From the NCBI RefSeq assembly GCF_002022005.1, contig NZ_CP017258.1, positions 434,001 to 498,000 of the forward strand: a stretch of DNA of 64,000 bases, in the 5' to 3' direction. The position numbers were made by a program, and so were the translations under genes. Every line of letters begins with the position of its first letter. Within the stretch, counting starts at the first letter, position 1. Source of the DNA: Campylobacter pinnipediorum subsp. caledonicus (GTDB taxonomy: Bacteria; Campylobacterota; Campylobacteria; Campylobacterales; Campylobacteraceae). Positions 1 through 8,099 of this stretch are shown here, piece by piece. Below the pieces are notes generated by a model that was given only the letters and a program-made list of their open reading frames with translations, was not told the DNA's origin and made no database searches.

Positions 1-133
1 AAAATACGAAGTTAAAGATGGCTTGGTCAGCGATAAAGAGGTTGAAAGTATCGATAAACTTAGACAAAAATACTTCGCTACAGGTGTAAGAAGTGTGCCT
101 AAGTTTGTAGATGAGGCTAAGTTATTAAAATAA
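1..133 (+). CDS. C-terminal end of a thioredoxin-fold (DsbA/FrnE-like?) protein, partial
   Basis: An open frame enters from the left edge and stops at TAA 131-133, giving about 43 residues. The stretch TGVRSVPKFV resembles the cis-proline loop region (G-V-x-x-V-P-x-F-V) of DsbA/FrnE-type thioredoxin-fold oxidoreductases, and the preceding charged helix (DKEVESIDKLRQKYFATG) fits the helical segment that comes before that loop. The active-site CxxC would lie outside the window, so the family call is an inference from a short fragment. The gene is followed by a hairpin at 141-163. Confidence 0.45.
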   Translation, partial: KYEVKDGLVSDKEVESIDKLRQKYFATGVRSVPKFVDEAKLLK

Positions 134-140
134 TTCAAAT

Positions 141-163
141 AAAGTTAGGATTTTCCTAACTTT
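141..163 (+). terminator. Hairpin, probable terminator of the left-edge gene
   Basis: AAAGTTAGGA (141-150) pairs perfectly with TCCTAACTTT (154-163) across a 3-nt loop, starting 8 nt after the stop codon. The following sequence is only weakly T-rich (AGCCTTT), so termination efficiency is uncertain. It may also serve the convergent two-component operon. Confidence 0.6.
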
Positions 164-251
164 AGCCTTTAAAATATCCATAAATCCGACTAATACCCGA
201 TCTTAAAATCCCAAATATTGTCTGTAACTTTTAAACCAGTCTATACTAGAA

Positions 252-328
252 AAGTATATTTATATCTTTTATACCTTATCCGAAATCTTGTATTTTATTT
301 TGAGTTTTTGCTTTGAGTTTTGACTGTA
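252..328 (-). pseudogene. Decayed fragment of a second histidine kinase C-terminal domain
   Basis: Read on the minus strand, about 261-298 encodes K-I-Q-D-F-G-stop-G-I-K-D, which matches the ATP-binding motif KIQDFGYGIKD of the intact kinase next door (codons around 486-520) with the tyrosine codon replaced by TAA. Nearby 305-322 resembles the kinase segment KYSPKNSK with an indel. The fragment starts directly after the stop codon of the intact kinase, so it looks like the leftover of a tandem duplication or of a paralogous kinase. Confidence 0.6.
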
Positions 329-1432
329 TTAGATTTTAAATGTATAAGTAAAAATACTACCTTCATTTGGCTTTGAAACTACATTGTATTTTATATCATA
401 TTTTAAGCAAATTTCTCTTACTATATTTAGCCCAAGCCCGAAACCACCCTGAACCAAATCCTCTCTTTCATATCTTTTAAATACACGATTTGTATCTTTT
501 ATACCATATCCAAAATCTTGTATCTTAAAAACCGCCAAACCATTTTCTTTTATCAAACTAACTACTACTTTTGAGTTTTTTGGACTGTATTTTATAGCAT
601 TTATGATATTGTTATCTATAATTCTTTGCAAGGCTAATTTACTCATCAAGACAGATATATCACTATCTATATTTTTATCAATCATAATATCCTTAGTGTC
701 AGCAATGGAGAGCAAAAACAAAACCCTACGCTCCAAATACTCACTAAAATTTATACTCTCTACTGGAAATTTAATATGCCCTTTTTTTATATAATACTCA
801 ACATCTTCGTAAGCTATCTGCATTTGCTTTAAAGCATTTTGTATACGTTTTGTGTGTTTGTTTGTAATTCCTATCATTTCTAAGTTTATACTAGCTACAC
901 TAAGCGGTGTTTTTAGCTCGTGCATAGCATCATTAAAAAAATTATTCATATATTTTTGTGCTTGTTTGTATGGTCTAACACTTGCTATATAAAATGTATA
1001 AAATATAAAAACAACCAAGACAAGAGTAAAAACTAGCATTATAAGAAATATAAATAGATTGTGCTTGTTTGAAATTTCTTGAGATATGACTATAAAATAA
1101 GGAACCTTGTTTTTAAAAAAGAAATTCTTATAAAAAAGATAACCATCTTCTTGCATTGTAACAAATTTAAAATCACTTGGTTGTTTTGATAGGTTTGAAA
1201 ATACCGGCTTTAAGCTTGTATCATAAATAGCATAGTTGTATATAACTGAATTTGGTAATGTCTTATCTGAGATAAAATTGTAAGTTACCTTTTCTTCAAA
1301 ACGCATAATTGAAAAGATATTTTTTAAAATTTCATCTTGGTTGATTATACTTAAGGTATTAAAACCCTTAAAGACAAACAAAAGCATTATTAGTAAAGAT
1401 GCAAGTATTGGTATCTTAAGCTTTTTTAGCAT
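329..1432 (-). CDS. Sensor histidine kinase of a two-component system
   Basis: A 367-aa membrane-bound sensor kinase that should autophosphorylate on His and pass the phosphate to the response regulator encoded just upstream. It has an N-terminal membrane segment (about residues 8-22), a periplasmic sensor region of about 100 residues, a second membrane segment (about 126-150), a HisKA box with H171 in DAMHELKTP, and an HATPase domain with N box (NNIINAIKYSPKN), G1 box DFGYGIKD and G2 box GGFGLGLNI. Its start overlaps the regulator's 3' end by 17 nt, so the two are translationally coupled. The signal sensed cannot be read from the sequence; position after psrC suggests a link to sulfur respiration, which is inference. 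Confidence 0.88.
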   Translation of the reverse strand: MLKKLKIPILASLLIMLLFVFKGFNTLSIINQDEILKNIFSIMRFEEKVTYNFISDKTLPNSVIYNYAIYDTSLKPVFSNLSKQPSDFKFVTMQEDGYLFYKNFFFKNKVPYFIVISQEISNKHNLFIFLIMLVFTLVLVVFIFYTFYIASVRPYKQAQKYMNNFFNDAMHELKTPLSVASINLEMIGITNKHTKRIQNALKQMQIAYEDVEYYIKKGHIKFPVESINFSEYLERRVLFLLSIADTKDIMIDKNIDSDISVLMSKLALQRIIDNNIINAIKYSPKNSKVVVSLIKENGLAVFKIQDFGYGIKDTNRVFKRYEREDLVQGGFGLGLNIVREICLKYDIKYNVVSKPNEGSIFTYTFKI

Positions 1433-2087
1433 CTATTTTATATCCTATACGCCTTTTTGATGATATAAAACTACTAGATGTTTTATTTCTTATCTTTAAT
1501 ATATGCATACGGATATCTGCTTCTTCTATGTTTTTATTTTCCCATACATTTTCTATCAAGTCCGCAATGCTAACATAAACATTTAAGTGTGATATAAGAT
1601 ACTCTACAAGTTGTAACTCTTTTGCACTTAAATCTATTGCGTTGTTATTCTTGTCAGATAGAGTTCTTTTATGTATATTAAAACTAAAATCCTCGTTTAG
1701 ATAGACAATATTTCTATCATCAACATTGTAATATTTTCTTAAAAGCTCTGCGACTCTAAGCTTGAGCTCTGCTAACTCAAATGGTTTTTTAAGATACTCG
1801 TTACAGCCTAACTCATAGCAAATAGCCATATCGTTTATATCAACAAGAGAGGTCATAATCATAATAGGGGTTTGGATATCTAGGTTTTTTATATATTTCA
1901 TAACTTCAAAGCCATTTATATTTGGAACTTTGATATCAAGTATAAAAAGATGGTAAAAGCCATTTGCTATCTTATCACAAGCTAAAGCTCCATCAGCAAC
2001 CGAATCAACCTCATATCCAAGAGAGCATAAGTATTCACTTACACTCTCGCTAAGTTCTATATCATCTTCTAACAGTAAAATTCTCAT
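1416..2087 (-). CDS. OmpR-family response regulator
   Basis: A receiver domain (residues about 1-115) is followed by a winged-helix DNA-binding domain (about 130-223). Visible receiver residues are the acidic pair D8/D9, phospho-acceptor D51 (LFILDIKVP), T79/S80 and K101 in YLKKPF. I place the start at the ATG whose codon is 2087-2085 (protein begins MRILLLEDD), because it aligns with the usual receiver start; an in-frame upstream start at 2129 would add 14 residues lying inside psrC. The ATG overlaps the psrC stop as TAATG, so regulator and kinase are probably translated from the same transcript as the reductase, allowing autoregulation of the operon. Confidence 0.88.
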   Translation of the reverse strand: MRILLLEDDIELSESVSEYLCSLGYEVDSVADGALACDKIANGFYHLFILDIKVPNINGFEVMKYIKNLDIQTPIMIMTSLVDINDMAICYELGCNEYLKKPFELAELKLRVAELLRKYYNVDDRNIVYLNEDFSFNIHKRTLSDKNNNAIDLSAKELQLVEYLISHLNVYVSIADLIENVWENKNIEEADIRMHILKIRNKTSSSFISSKRRIGYKIDAKKA

Positions 2088-3022
2088 TAAATTCCTGTAA
2101 AAATTTGTCCGGCATAAACTATATAGCATCTAAGTAAAACGACACCAACTAAAACTAAAAAAGTGTTAAAAACTATAACACCTTGTTTATAAGTATGCCC
2201 TTTTAATGCTGTTAAGTCTATTAAAATAGGCATTAATAATCCAAGCCCTACAACACCTATCCAAAAGATTGCAGATATGCCTCCTGTTGTTAAAGCATTT
2301 TTTGCAAATAATGCTGCATTTTCGCTGGTAGAAAATACAAATATAAACAATACCACTATCAAGGCTATTTCAAAAAATATGGCAAATAAATCAAGCTTTA
2401 AAAGTGTGGCGATAGATGATTTGTCTATATCGTTTTTAAATGATAAAATTCCAAAAAATATACTTGCTGCAATACCAGAACTAAAGCCTGAAACCAAAAA
2501 TAGTATAGGAAGTATATAATTACTCCAAAGAACTATCTTGCTAACGGCACTTAGTAAAAATCCGGTATAAACACCAACACCAATAGCTAAAATAAAAAGG
2601 AATAGTTCAAGTAAATTTAGAAGTCTTGTTTTGGCGATAGTGTTTATAATGCTTTTTAAAGGCGCTAAAAACTTAACATCTCTAAATGCATAGATAGCAT
2701 ACACAAAAGCCAAAGGTGTATAAAATAAAAGTAAAGCAACACCGATAGACATAACAGATTTAAAGTTGTATTTTAATAAAATCCAATAAAAATCAAAAGG
2801 CTTACCAAGGTCAAAAACCAAAAGTGCAAGACCTATGCTTATGCTAAGCGGTGCGAGCAAAGAGGCTGATTTAAAACATGCATCATTTTTATCACGCCAT
2901 CTTTGAATGATAGCTACCATCATAGCACCAGCACTAAGACCAGCCAAAAATAGATAAATGGCGATAGGCCACGGCCAATAAATTTCATTATACTGCAACA
3001 TACTTCCCCACATATTATTCAT
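2087..3022 (-). CDS. psrC: NrfD/PsrC-family membrane subunit of polysulfide/thiosulfate reductase
   Basis: An integral membrane protein of about 311 residues with eight or nine hydrophobic helices and the NrfD-family N-terminal signature (YWPWPIAIYLFLAGLSAGAMM). In this family the subunit anchors the complex and oxidises menaquinol, passing electrons to the iron-sulfur subunit. The start is taken at 3022, where AAAGGAG lies 6 nt upstream of ATG; a longer reading from 3055 lies within psrB. The chosen start overlaps the end of psrB by 8 nt (ATGAATAA), and the stop overlaps the response-regulator start, so four or five genes form one coupled unit. Confidence 0.87.
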   Translation of the reverse strand: MNNMWGSMLQYNEIYWPWPIAIYLFLAGLSAGAMMVAIIQRWRDKNDACFKSASLLAPLSISIGLALLVFDLGKPFDFYWILLKYNFKSVMSIGVALLLFYTPLAFVYAIYAFRDVKFLAPLKSIINTIAKTRLLNLLELFLFILAIGVGVYTGFLLSAVSKIVLWSNYILPILFLVSGFSSGIAASIFFGILSFKNDIDKSSIATLLKLDLFAIFFEIALIVVLFIFVFSTSENAALFAKNALTTGGISAIFWIGVVGLGLLMPILIDLTALKGHTYKQGVIVFNTFLVLVGVVLLRCYIVYAGQIFTGI

Positions 3023-3578
3023 GGCTTTCTCCTTTAGTGTTTGCAACCATAGCAAGTCTTGGTCGTGTGCTTAAATGCTCTTTTGGATAATAAACTTTTT
3101 TCTCTTTTAGTTTTTTAGAAATTTCTGAGTTTTCATCGTTTGCATCTCCAAATACAAGAGCATCAGTAGGGCATACACTAACACAAGCTGGCTGCTCGCC
3201 TCTTCCTAGTCTACTCTCATAACAAAATGTGCATTTTCCTATCTCTCCATCAGGCAAGACAAATCTAGCATCATAAGGACAGGCTAGAATACAGTATTTA
3301 CAAGAAACACAAATTTTGTGATTTAGTAATGTTACGCCATCTTCTGTCTTAAAACTAGCGCCGGTAGGACAAACATCAACACAAGGTGCATCTTCACACA
3401 TAACACAGCTATGGCGTAAAAAATCCATCTTTAAATTCGGAAAAGTTCCAATCATCTTGGTATGAACTTGCAAGCGATATAATCCTCTAGGAACTGAGTT
3501 TTCACTTCTGCAAGCAACCGAACAAGCTTGACAACCTATGCATAAATTTTCATCGTGTAACATTAAATATTTTTTCAT
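3015..3578 (-). CDS. psrB: Four-cluster [4Fe-4S] ferredoxin subunit of polysulfide/thiosulfate reductase
   Basis: A 187-aa electron-transfer subunit with four cysteine groups typical of the PsrB/PhsB/DmsB family: CIGCQACSVAC, CVMCEDAPCVDVC, CVSCKYCILAC and CTFC...CVSVC, enough to bind four [4Fe-4S] clusters. There is no signal peptide, as expected for a subunit carried across the membrane with its Tat-exported partner. It lies 11 bp downstream of psrA and overlaps psrC. The role is to wire quinol oxidation in PsrC to the molybdenum subunit. Substrate (polysulfide, thiosulfate or tetrathionate) cannot be told from this subunit. Confidence 0.9.
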   Translation of the reverse strand: MKKYLMLHDENLCIGCQACSVACRSENSVPRGLYRLQVHTKMIGTFPNLKMDFLRHSCVMCEDAPCVDVCPTGASFKTEDGVTLLNHKICVSCKYCILACPYDARFVLPDGEIGKCTFCYESRLGRGEQPACVSVCPTDALVFGDANDENSEISKKLKEKKVYYPKEHLSTRPRLAMVANTKGESHE

Positions 3579-3589
3579 ATCATCATCCC

Positions 3590-5875
3590 CTAAGCTTTTA
3601 CTATATCAACACCGACATTTGTAACCATAGTTCCTGCAACCAAACCCTCGGCAGGATTAAGCAACTTGCTATCATTTGTTCCAATACCATTAGTTCTAGT
3701 CATCCCTGGAGTAATATGCCCAAATCCGTGATATACAAACAAAGTATCTTCTCTAATACCCTCTGTTATAAATACTTTTCCTTTTTCTTTGCCGTGTTTG
3801 TTTTGTAAAAATACATCATCACCATCTTTTAGACCTTTTTTTGCGGCTGTTCTTGGGTTTATCCAGATAGGTGCGCTTTTCATCATATCATTTAAAAATG
3901 GAATATTTTGAGTATGACCGTTTGTATGAATAGGGGTTTTACCATTTGTTAGACAAAGTTCATGTCCTTCGAATACATCTATATCATTTGTGTTTAAGCA
4001 ACCATAACCAGGAAATTGTTTTTCTACATCTTCGCTAAACAACTCTATCTTTCCACTTTTTGTTTTTAATTTTGCCATCTCATCCATAAGACCATTTGCG
4101 CCTACAAATTTACTAGCATACGGGAATGTTTTTACAAACTTATCAACCGAATCTTTTTCTCTATATAAGATACCAGGCACTTTCCAAGTGATATATCCAT
4201 CTTTTTCAAGAGTTGCGAGAAGATCTACATTTCCTTTAACTTGTTGCATACGCCAATCTCTTATAGTATCCCAAGTATAGTTTTGGTCTATTTTCATTTT
4301 TCTAGCTAACTCTCTAAATATACTAGCCCCATCTTTTGTGTCTCCGATAGGCTCTACTATCTTATTTCTTATCATATAAGCTGGTTTTTGACTTGATTTG
4401 TCTTGTATGCCCTCATCTCTTTCAAGATATGTGCTTTCAGGCAAGATAACATCAGCAAAAGTCGCCATATCGTTTAGATAAATATCACTAACTACTATAA
4501 AATCCAATTTTTTAAGCGCTTCTATGCTCTTATCTGTCCCCGCGACATTTATAAGATGGTTAAATCTTATATTAAACCAACCTTTTACTGGATATGGCTT
4601 TTCGCTTAAGATACTATCTGCGATATCCATCAAAACACCGTGATTTTTGCCTATAAATTTATGCTTTCCATCTTCTCCGGCAAAGTCTATACGCTTAACT
4701 TTTGGTGCTTTGAAATTTTTATCTGGGTTTGTTATCTCTGGAAAATCACTTGTTCCTGTAAGTTTATTAAAGGTTTTTGCTTTTTTACCACTAAAAAGAC
4801 CACCTTTAACCTCCCAGTTACCCATCATAGCATTTGCAACCATAATAGCTCTAGTCCTCATATATTCAGCTCTAGTTGTCGTGGTTTTGTGACCAAAATC
4901 TATAATAACTCTAGGTGCAGCTTTCCAAATTTCAGTAGCTATACGCTCAACAGTTTCGGCTGGTATGCCTGTTATTTTTTCTTGCCACTGCGGAGTTGTG
5001 TCTTTTGTAGCTTCAACAACTTTATCAAAACCTATTGTAAAATCTTGTATGAATTTTTTATCATAAGTATCTCTTTTGATCCAAGTATGTATCAATGACA
5101 TAACAAAGGCTATATCAGTTCCTGGTTTTACAGGTAGCCACTCATCAGCCTTAGATGCAACCACACTAAATCTAGGCTCTAAAACTAAAAGTTTTGTATC
5201 TTTTTTATCGGCAAATTTTGCAAGTTTTTTTGCATCAGATATAACGATACCCTCAAATAAATTATGTCCGAAATTTACGATATATTTTGCATTCCCATAG
5301 TCTCTTTTTAGTTTTGCATCTCCATACATATGAGAGCATACCATTTGATATGTTATAGGACAGCAAGAAAGGTGAGAAAATACATTTGGCGAACCATAAG
5401 AGTGTGCGAAATTTGTCATAAGCTTATGAGTATCTGAACTTTTACAGGTAAAAACAAAACTTTCAGGACCATATTTTTGTTTTATCTCATTCATTTTTGT
5501 AGCAACCAAATCAAGAGCCTCTTCCCAGCTAGCCTCTCTCCATTTTCCTTCTCCACGCTCTCCGGCACGAATAAGAGGCTTAACTATACGCTCTGGATCA
5601 TAAAGCTGATTATGTCCTGAGCCTCCTCTTGCACAAATAGAAGTTTTTGTTCCGCTTGCTTTGCTATTTCCTTGTATAAAAACATTTTTACCATCAACAA
5701 CACGACCCTCTATAGGACAACGAGTAGAACACATTTCGCAAAAGCTTCTGGTAAAACTCTCGCTACCCTTTAAAGCACCAGCTCCAACACTAGCCAATGA
5801 GCCAGGTGTAATACAGGCTGCAGCAGCACCAGCTGTTGCGGTGGATTTTAAAAAATTTCGTCTTGAAAAATCCAT
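3590..5875 (-). CDS. psrA: Molybdopterin-containing polysulfide/thiosulfate reductase catalytic subunit
   Basis: A 761-aa DMSO-reductase-family enzyme, close in size to Wolinella PsrA. A twin-arginine signal (SRRNFLK, residues 4-10) followed by an Ala-rich h-region shows export to the periplasm. The N-terminal [4Fe-4S] site is C46-x2-C49-x3-C53-x27-C81. The run SHLSCCPIT around residue 170 provides the cysteine expected to ligate molybdenum in the PsrA/PhsA group. The C-terminal third carries the molydopterin dinucleotide-binding fold (THGHTQNI-like region, then GLKDGDDVFL). The gene opens the psrABC-regulator-kinase unit and has AAAGGAG upstream of its ATG. Distinguishing polysulfide from thiosulfate reductase needs biochemistry; I use psrA on family resemblance. 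Confidence 0.85.
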   Translation of the reverse strand: MDFSRRNFLKSTATAGAAAACITPGSLASVGAGALKGSESFTRSFCEMCSTRCPIEGRVVDGKNVFIQGNSKASGTKTSICARGGSGHNQLYDPERIVKPLIRAGERGEGKWREASWEEALDLVATKMNEIKQKYGPESFVFTCKSSDTHKLMTNFAHSYGSPNVFSHLSCCPITYQMVCSHMYGDAKLKRDYGNAKYIVNFGHNLFEGIVISDAKKLAKFADKKDTKLLVLEPRFSVVASKADEWLPVKPGTDIAFVMSLIHTWIKRDTYDKKFIQDFTIGFDKVVEATKDTTPQWQEKITGIPAETVERIATEIWKAAPRVIIDFGHKTTTTRAEYMRTRAIMVANAMMGNWEVKGGLFSGKKAKTFNKLTGTSDFPEITNPDKNFKAPKVKRIDFAGEDGKHKFIGKNHGVLMDIADSILSEKPYPVKGWFNIRFNHLINVAGTDKSIEALKKLDFIVVSDIYLNDMATFADVILPESTYLERDEGIQDKSSQKPAYMIRNKIVEPIGDTKDGASIFRELARKMKIDQNYTWDTIRDWRMQQVKGNVDLLATLEKDGYITWKVPGILYREKDSVDKFVKTFPYASKFVGANGLMDEMAKLKTKSGKIELFSEDVEKQFPGYGCLNTNDIDVFEGHELCLTNGKTPIHTNGHTQNIPFLNDMMKSAPIWINPRTAAKKGLKDGDDVFLQNKHGKEKGKVFITEGIREDTLFVYHGFGHITPGMTRTNGIGTNDSKLLNPAEGLVAGTMVTNVGVDIVKA

Positions 5876-6023
5876 ATCTTCTCCTTTAAAAAATATTTTA
5901 TTTTTGTTGATTTTATAACTTTTACGTAAATTTATAGTAAAATTAAACTTAAATCTAAAATATAATTTTTAATTTTTATTATTTATGCAAAACATTATCA
6001 AAAAACTTAATTTTTATCAATGA

Positions 6024-6066
6024 TTTTTCTCCTTTTTTATTATATTATTATAAAAAAGGAGAAAAA
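6024..6066 (+). promoter_or_regulatory. 17-bp perfect inverted repeat covering the ribosome binding site
   Basis: Positions 6024-6040 (TTTTTCTCCTTTTTTAT) are the exact reverse complement of 6050-6066, with a 9-nt loop. The right arm contains AAGGAG and ends at the base before the ATG at 6067, so in mRNA the whole Shine-Dalgarno would be paired with a perfect anti-Shine-Dalgarno. It could be a translational switch or thermosensor-like hairpin, or a DNA operator; the mechanism is inference. Confidence 0.75.
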
Positions 6067-6399
6067 ATGGAAAAATTAAGTTGGAATGTTAAAAATTTTA
6101 GTGACATAGATGTAGTAAAAATGCTTGAAACAAAAGACACAAAAGAGATAAGAATTTGTATGCAAAATGGCTCTATAATGAAAGAACATCAAGCACCGGC
6201 CCCTATAAGTATACAGGTTTTAAAAGGTAAAATAACGCTAGGCGTAGAGAGTGAAAAATTTGAATTATCAGAGCTTGAAATGATAGCTTTAAATGCAAAT
6301 ATGAAACACTCACTAACAGCTTTGCAAGATAGCATAATAAGGCTAAGTTTAAGTAAAAATGATGATGTTAGCCGAGTTTTTAAGGTTTTAAATAAGTAA
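6067..6399 (+). CDS. Small cupin-like protein
   Basis: A 110-aa soluble protein whose middle (PISIQVLKGKITLGVESEKFELSELEMIALNANMKHSLTALQDSIIRLSL) reads as the two conserved motifs of a small single-domain cupin: a Gly-containing beta turn (LKGKITL) and a late Pro-poor motif with NANMKHSLTA. One histidine (KHS) is kept, the rest of the classic metal-binding HxH...E...H set is not obvious, so metal binding is doubtful. It is transcribed divergently from psrA and its RBS is buried in the inverted repeat 6024-6066. It is followed by a degraded copy of itself. Function unknown; a ligand-binding or stress-related role would be a guess. Confidence 0.75.
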   Translation: MEKLSWNVKNFSDIDVVKMLETKDTKEIRICMQNGSIMKEHQAPAPISIQVLKGKITLGVESEKFELSELEMIALNANMKHSLTALQDSIIRLSLSKNDDVSRVFKVLNK

Positions 6400-6459
6400 A
6401 ATACTTTAATCTAAAAAGTAATTTTTAAAGTAAAGTTTGTTTAGTATTTTTAATCTAAT

Positions 6460-6664
6460 GCAAGAACTTGTATGCAAAATGGCTTACGATACAAAAAATC
6501 AAGCCCCTATAAGCATACAAGTTTTAAATCGCAAAACAGGGAGTGACAAATTTGAGCTAAATAAACTTAAAATGATAGCTTTAAATGCAAATACAAAACA
6601 CTCACTAACAGCTTTTCAAGATAGCATAAGGCTAAGTTTAAGCAAAAATGATGATGTTAGCTGA
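6460..6664 (+). pseudogene. Degenerate tandem copy of the cupin-like gene
   Basis: From about 6460 the sequence follows the upstream cupin gene (first TGTATGCAAAATGGCT, then APISIQVL, KFEL, MIALNAN, KHSLTA, DSIRLSLSKNDDVS) but with internal deletions (about 9 codons lost around KGKITLGVESE) and no matching N-terminus. The reading frame ends at TGA 6662-6664 exactly where the parent has the Arg codon CGA (DDVS-R), and the following bases GTTTTT still match. No Shine-Dalgarno is visible before the only upstream ATGs. I interpret it as a decaying tandem duplicate. Confidence 0.7.
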
Positions 6665-6684
6665 GTTTTTGATGTAAATTTAAA

Positions 6685-7431
6685 TCAAATATCAAAATTT
6701 ACATCAAAGCAATGTTTTACAAAACCCCTAAAAAGTATCTTGTTATTTTTAAACTCAAGCCCGAGTTTTTCGCCACTTTTTGGATATACATTTATCTTTT
6801 TAGAAAGGTTTAAATTTAAAATCCCTCCATAAAAACAAGCAGCCATTCCTGTGCCACAAGCAAGTGTTTCACCCTCAACACCACGCTCGTAAGTTCTCAC
6901 AAAAAGCTCATCATTAAAAATCTTTGCATAATTTACATTTGCATTATATTTGTGTCTTAGTTGTTTGCAAATTTCAATATCAAACTTATCCAAATCATCT
7001 ACATAACATACCAAATGAGGCACACCGGTGTCATAAAAATACCATTTAAAGTCAAACTCATCTATAATATTATCACTAAGTATCTTAAGGCTTGTAAGCT
7101 CGACCTCAACATCTAAAGAGACATTTACACCAATATCTCCACTACCTGTTTTTATAAAAAAACTTCGATACGCCAAACCATTATCAAAGGCATATCTTGC
7201 AGCAGCTCTTGAGCCGTTACCGCACATATTTGCGATACTTCCATCGCTATTGTAAAACTCCCATTCAATATGATCTTTATCAATGCCAGGTTTTAATACA
7301 ATAAGCCCATCAGCACCAACTCCGTTTTGTCTATCGCAAATTTTTCTAGCTAGTTCGCTTCTATCTTTGGTTAAAAATGTATGAAATATAACAAAATCAT
7401 TTCCACTTGCATTGTATTTTGATACTATCAC
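6685..7431 (-). CDS. dapF: Diaminopimelate epimerase
   Basis: A 248-aa cytosolic enzyme that interconverts LL- and meso-diaminopimelate for lysine and peptidoglycan synthesis. The two catalytic cysteines are visible: C70 in NMCGNGSRAA and C192 in ACGTGMAAC; the N-terminal KYNASGNDF and GADGL motifs are also present. The start is a GTG at 7431 that overlaps the coaE stop (GTGA), so translation is coupled. The gene is complete and of normal length (slightly short for the family). Confidence 0.95.
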   Translation of the reverse strand: MIVSKYNASGNDFVIFHTFLTKDRSELARKICDRQNGVGADGLIVLKPGIDKDHIEWEFYNSDGSIANMCGNGSRAAARYAFDNGLAYRSFFIKTGSGDIGVNVSLDVEVELTSLKILSDNIIDEFDFKWYFYDTGVPHLVCYVDDLDKFDIEICKQLRHKYNANVNYAKIFNDELFVRTYERGVEGETLACGTGMAACFYGGILNLNLSKKINVYPKSGEKLGLEFKNNKILFRGFVKHCFDVNFDI

Positions 7432-8030
7432 TGCATATCCTTGTTTATCTGATTTAAAAACATCTTGGCTTGTTCTTTTAGATTATCAAAATCCTTGCTA
7501 TTATCTATCACATAATCAGCCATTTTTCTTTTAGTTTTCATATCAATTTGTTTATCAAGCCTAGCTTGTATTTGCTCTTTTGTTAGGTTGTTTCTTTTTG
7601 ATATACGATCAAATAAAATCTCATCAGGGGCATAAACCACAACTACATTTTTAAATCTCTTATCGCCACATTTTTCAAAAAATACAGAAATTTCAACAAA
7701 ATATGGCTTATTTTTTAACTCATTTTTTTCACACTCAAGATAGACTCTATCCATTATCTTTGGATGTATGAAATTTTCTAACTTTTCAAGCTCGTTTTTG
7801 CTATTAAAAACAAGTTCGCCAAGCTTTGTTCTATCAACCTTATCATCTTTGATAAACTCTTTTGAAAATATCTCTGATATATCTTTTATGCTTTCATCTA
7901 AGATCAAATGCCCTATCTTATCAGCATCTATAACATCATACCCAAGTTCTTTTAGTATATTACAAAAGCTTGATTTTCCACTGCCGATAGTTCCTGTTAT
8001 CACATATGCTTTGTTAAATTTATTCATCAT
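7428..8030 (-). CDS. coaE: Dephospho-CoA kinase
   Basis: A 200-aa enzyme for the last step of coenzyme A synthesis (ATP-dependent phosphorylation of dephospho-CoA). A P-loop GTIGSGKSS spans residues 13-21, followed by DADKIGH, the KLENFIHPKI segment and the LID arginines typical of CoaE. It lies upstream of and overlaps dapF by 4 nt on the minus strand, and is divergent from purM across about 70 bp. Confidence 0.95.
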   Translation of the reverse strand: MMNKFNKAYVITGTIGSGKSSFCNILKELGYDVIDADKIGHLILDESIKDISEIFSKEFIKDDKVDRTKLGELVFNSKNELEKLENFIHPKIMDRVYLECEKNELKNKPYFVEISVFFEKCGDKRFKNVVVVYAPDEILFDRISKRNNLTKEQIQARLDKQIDMKTKRKMADYVIDNSKDFDNLKEQAKMFLNQINKDMQ

Positions 8031-8099
8031 TATGCCTTGAGTTTTAATCCGATTTTAGCAAATTTTAGATAAAATCGAGCAAATTTATAAGGAGTTTTG

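Noticed and set aside
3590-5875. Assignment of the molybdoenzyme as formate dehydrogenase or nitrate reductase
   Set aside because: No selenocysteine codon context, and the partner subunits (four-cluster ferredoxin plus NrfD) with 761-aa length fit the polysulfide/thiosulfate reductase group better.
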